NCBI GenBank assembly: GCA_023701075.1
Contig: JAMPXQ010000088.1
Span: forward strand, 1 to 6,003
From: Candidatus Woesearchaeota archaeon
GTDB lineage: Archaea; Nanobdellota; Nanobdellia; Woesearchaeales; GW2011-AR15
Reading direction: 5' to 3'
Length of the DNA stretch: 6,003 nucleotides
Both the position numbers and the translations under genes were made by a program. The first letter of the stretch is position 1. Each line of letters starts with the position of its first letter. Shown here piece after piece: positions 4,688-6,003 of the stretch. The notes under the pieces were generated by a model. The model worked only from the letters and a program-made list of their open reading frames with translations, ran no database searches and was not told the DNA's origin.

Positions 4688-5482
4688 CTACAGTCTTTTA
4701 AGATTGACTATGCCAGCATTTCCATCTGTTTCAATGACTGCATAATGGCCATGCTTGAATGCACCTGGTGTGATAGTATACATAAAACCCTTCTGAAGCA
4801 GCATGGTTGGATGTTCCTCTCCATTATTCACCTGGATATCGCCGTTTGGCCATTGAAACGCTATTTCAGGGTAATGATCATGGCCTTTTAGCATTACCTG
4901 ACAACCATGTGTTTTCATAATCATGAAATTATCCCTATGAGATTTTACTGAGCTCTGATAATTATTCTCTGAATCCCTTTCCTGGAGGTATCGCCATATG
5001 TCTTTGTTTATGTTCCTAAACATCATGCCAGCAATGAAATTCTCAAACCAATTTTGGCTAAATCGGCCTCCGTAGCTCCCGTGCATCACGACTGTCCTGA
5101 AATAAAGGAACCTCAATGGCTCTCTCCCGCTTTCATATAGGTGCATGAATGCCTGCTTCTTGTTCAATAAGTCACCTATGAATGCATATGCGGCATCATC
5201 GCTTTTCAGCTCTTCATGCATTTGTTTTAAGGTCATGCCAAACCTGGTGAAATTAGAATCAGTCAAGATATGGTTATTGTATATGCCTTCATCATGGTTT
5301 CCTGCGCATGTGTAGAATTTGCTTTTTGGGAATGCATCTATCATCTCTAAGTACCTATTGATAGAAAAGACAGTGTCAAAATCTCCAGTGCATATAACAT
5401 TTTCAAAATTCTCCTTTCTGATGACTCTTTCTAGGTCAAATGGGTCTCTTCCATGCAGATCTCCAAAAAGCAGGGATTTCAT
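4688..5482 (-). CDS. Calcineurin-like metallophosphoesterase
   Basis: This 264-residue protein has the full metal-binding set of the calcineurin-like phosphoesterase superfamily: GDLHG (Asp8, His10), GDFD (Asp34), GNHDE (Asn62, His63), MHG (His134) and GHDH (His201, His203). The C-terminal TPGAFKHGHYAVIE near 238-251 is the usual closing strand. These residues bind two metal ions that hydrolyse phosphomono- or phosphodiesters; the substrate cannot be read from sequence. The middle (about 80-130 and 145-190) is longer and more helical than a minimal phosphoesterase and probably caps the active site. No signal peptide, so cytoplasmic. The start at 5482 begins directly with the first beta strand (MKSLLFGDLHG). 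It has an AGAGGG site 8 nt upstream and no TATA box at the leaderless distance, unlike most other genes here. It does not match a named subfamily I can recall. Confidence 0.92.
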   Translation of the reverse strand: MKSLLFGDLHGRDPFDLERVIRKENFENVICTGDFDTVFSINRYLEMIDAFPKSKFYTCAGNHDEGIYNNHILTDSNFTRFGMTLKQMHEELKSDDAAYAFIGDLLNKKQAFMHLYESGREPLRFLYFRTVVMHGSYGGRFSQNWFENFIAGMMFRNINKDIWRYLQERDSENNYQSSVKSHRDNFMIMKTHGCQVMLKGHDHYPEIAFQWPNGDIQVNNGEEHPTMLLQKGFMYTITPGAFKHGHYAVIETDGNAGIVNLKRL

Positions 5483-5490
5483 CTAGATTG

Positions 5491-5496
5491 CCCTCT
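5491..5496 (-). promoter_or_regulatory. Shine-Dalgarno-like site for the phosphoesterase
   Basis: The minus strand reads AGAGGG, 8 nt before the ATG at 5482, and can pair with the archaeal anti-Shine-Dalgarno. With no TATA box at about -26 from this ATG, it suggests a leadered mRNA. Confidence 0.5.
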
Positions 5497-5650
5497 TCGG
5501 CTCGATTTGCTTATTGCAGATGATATTGATCATTTATCTCGCAAATATTTCACCTTATTTATTAATCTATCTTCAGAAATAGCTGAAAAATATGCCACAG
5601 GGACTTCCAAAAAAAACATAGCGGCCTGCGCGAGAGCGCAAGCGAACATG

Positions 5651-5711
5651 TGTTCAAATCCCATTGAATGTCATCTTCTAAAATACATGAAAAAAAGTGG
5701 GACCTCTGAGA
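5651..5711. repeat. Upstream copy of the 61-bp tRNA-Phe 3'-end repeat
   Basis: 5651-5711 matches 5847-5907 with two mismatches (5702 and 5709); the first 51 bases are identical. The copies lie 196 nt apart as direct repeats. The shared block holds about 46 bp of tRNA-Phe downstream flank, including the T7 run on the minus strand and a 12-nt antisense copy of the T-arm, plus about 14 bp of the tRNA 3' end. In this copy the tRNA sequence is interrupted after the acceptor strand and first T-stem bases, so it is a broken tRNA end. Confidence 0.9.
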
Positions 5712-5731
5712 CATGGCTTTAATAAGCCATG
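5712..5731. repeat. Perfect 8-bp hairpin next to the broken tRNA-Phe end
   Basis: CATGGCTT and AAGCCATG are perfect inverted arms around a TAAT loop. It begins exactly where similarity to tRNA-Phe stops, replacing the T-loop side of the T-arm. The tRNA-Ile locus has a hairpin of the same arm and loop length in the same relative place (3955-3974). Confidence 0.75.
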
Positions 5732-5747
5732 GTGGCAAACAGGCTTT

Positions 5748-5777
5748 GTGCTGTTTCTTAGGAAAACGAAACAGCAC
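5748..5777. repeat. Perfect 10-bp inverted repeat
   Basis: GTGCTGTTTC and GAAACAGCAC are perfect inverted arms around a 10-nt loop. No T run follows on either strand, so it is not a simple bacterial-type terminator. It lies between the two tRNA-Phe 3'-end copies. It may be a protein-binding site or a remnant of a mobile element; nothing decides this. Confidence 0.7.
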
Positions 5778-5790
5778 TAACAATCTAAAT

Positions 5791-5806
5791 GTGGCCTCTG
5801 GGATTA
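5791..5806 (-). pseudogene. Second degenerate copy of the tRNA-Phe 3' end
   Basis: On the plus strand, gtggcctctgggatta matches the real tRNA end (gtggggcctctgggattt, 5893-5910) except for a 2-base deletion and the last base. On the minus strand it is directly preceded by TAGCTCA (5816-5810), the same 7 bases that begin the real tRNA D-arm (TA at 8-9, GCTCA). It may therefore be a tRNA-Phe copy deleted from the D-loop to the T-loop. It cannot fold as a tRNA. Confidence 0.5.
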
Positions 5807-5846
5807 CTTGAGCTATGCAAAAGGTGCTAGAGCCTTGACGAAAGCA

Positions 5847-5907
5847 TGTTCAAATCCCATTGAATGTCATCTTCTAAAATACATGAAAAAAAGTGGGGCC
5901 TCTGGGA
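5847..5907. repeat. Downstream copy of the 61-bp repeat, joined to intact tRNA-Phe
   Basis: This is the copy attached to the functional tRNA: 5847-5893 is tRNA 3' flank and 5894-5907 is the tRNA 3' end itself. On the plus strand, 5848-5859 (gttcaaatccca) is the perfect complement, in RNA terms, of the gene's own T-arm (minus strand of 5903-5914). Confidence 0.9.
5886..5892 (-). terminator. T7 run downstream of tRNA-Phe
   Basis: On the minus strand a T7 run starts one base after the discriminator A73 of tRNA-Phe. This is a normal archaeal tRNA termination signal. The same T7 is duplicated in the upstream repeat copy at 5690-5696. Confidence 0.6.
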
Positions 5908-6003
5908 TTTGAACCCAGGACACCACGGTTCCCGATTAAAACATCTGGTACAACCATGATGGTGGTATCTTCAGCCGTGTGCTCTCCCAGGCTGAGCTAA
6001 GAC
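5894..6003 (-). tRNA. tRNA-Phe(GAA), intron-containing, first 3 bases beyond the window
   Basis: The minus strand gives positions 4 to 73 of a tRNA. The acceptor 3' strand AGGCCCC has A73 at 5894, and GUCU (positions 4-7) pairs with it; bases 1-3 fall outside the right edge. The D-arm is GCUC/GAGC around AGCCUGGGA. The anticodon stem CACGG/CCGUG holds anticodon GAA (5972-5970) in loop CUGAAGA. The variable loop is GUGUC. The T-arm is CUGGG/CCCAG around UUCAAAU. A 39-nt intron interrupts the anticodon loop after G37. No CCA is encoded; CTT follows A73, then a T run. Removing the intron leaves a standard tRNA-Phe. Its 3' end is repeated, in decayed form, twice downstream. Confidence 0.95.
5930..5968 (-). 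other. Canonical 37/38 intron of tRNA-Phe, 39 nt
   Basis: The intron lies between G37 (5969) and A38 (5929). A bulge-helix-bulge core is visible. Exon CUGA (32-35) pairs with intron UCGG (5935-5932) in four pairs including one G-U. The 5' bulge is A36, G37 and intron A1; the 3' bulge is GA plus A38; the outer helix is the anticodon stem. The inner part folds as UAC/GUA plus ACCA/UGGU around UCA, but about 13 nt are unpaired on the 3' side, so the inner helix is relaxed. The splice point could slide by one base because A flanks both ends. Confidence 0.85.

Larger units (their letters stand above)
5483..5892. other. 410-nt gene-free, repeat-rich stretch between phosphoesterase and tRNA-Phe
   Basis: I see no convincing gene. 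The part next to the phosphoesterase (5483-5600) is A/T-rich and probably holds its promoter; a TATA-like GAAATATTTG on the minus strand (centre about 5547) would give a leader of about 38 nt. At 5627-5640 there is a 5-bp GC-rich hairpin with a GAGA loop. From 5651 on, the stretch consists of pieces related to the adjacent tRNA-Phe: a 61-bp direct repeat, two further 3'-end copies and two perfect hairpins, annotated separately. Confidence 0.7.

Noticed and set aside
5453..5722. 89-codon plus-strand open frame overlapping the phosphoesterase start and the repeat region
   Set aside because: Its beginning is antisense to a solid gene and its end runs through the duplicated tRNA flank; no promoter, ribosome site or family resemblance.
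5562..5783. 73-codon minus-strand open frame
   Set aside because: It lies entirely in the repeat-rich gene-free stretch and crosses both hairpins and the tRNA 3'-end copies, so it is a chance frame.
5651..5907. CRISPR array based on repeated 50-60-bp units
   Set aside because: Only two long copies, with unequal tRNA-derived content between them, no regular short repeats or spacers and no cas genes.

Overview
The window looks archaeal. The tRNA-Phe gene carries an intron at the canonical archaeal 37/38 position. Neither tRNA gene encodes CCA. Most starts sit about 26-30 nt downstream of a TATA-like box, as expected for leaderless archaeal mRNAs, and oligo-T runs follow the tRNAs. Short genes, a secreted Asn-rich protein and several bacterial-type proteins (RlmH, a YkuD L,D-transpeptidase, a DUF2721 protein) would suit a mesophilic DPANN archaeon such as a Woesearchaeales-like lineage. 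That lineage guess is an inference and not proven by the sequence.

Layout. From 1 to 2891, four minus-strand genes follow one another: an unrecognised 305-residue soluble protein (2891-1974), a secreted NBR1-Ig-like plus YkuD protein (1920-925), rlmH (893-471), and a signal-peptide protein cut by the left edge (433-1). The three spacers, 31-53 nt long, each hold one TTTTTA element at a fixed distance from the next start. From 2975 to 3860, a divergent two-gene operon encodes proteins I do not recognise; its genes overlap by 8 nt. From 3861 to 4200 lies tRNA-Ile(GAU) on the minus strand with a 33-nt insertion in its D-arm, plus a 19-bp duplicate of its 3' end about 80 bp downstream. From 4239 to 4649 there is a plus-strand DUF2721 membrane protein. 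From 4688 to 5482 there is a minus-strand calcineurin-like phosphoesterase. From 5483 to 5892 there is no convincing gene, but the stretch is rich in repeats: a 61-bp direct repeat, two perfect hairpins and two decayed copies of the tRNA-Phe 3' end. From 5894 to the right edge is tRNA-Phe(GAA), lacking its first three bases.

The genes do not form one pathway. Housekeeping functions (two tRNAs, 23S rRNA methylation) alternate with envelope or secreted proteins and orphan genes. Both tRNA genes have broken copies of their own 3' ends just downstream, each next to a perfect 8-bp hairpin. That is the most unusual structure here and suggests repeated integration, duplication or decay at tRNA 3' ends.
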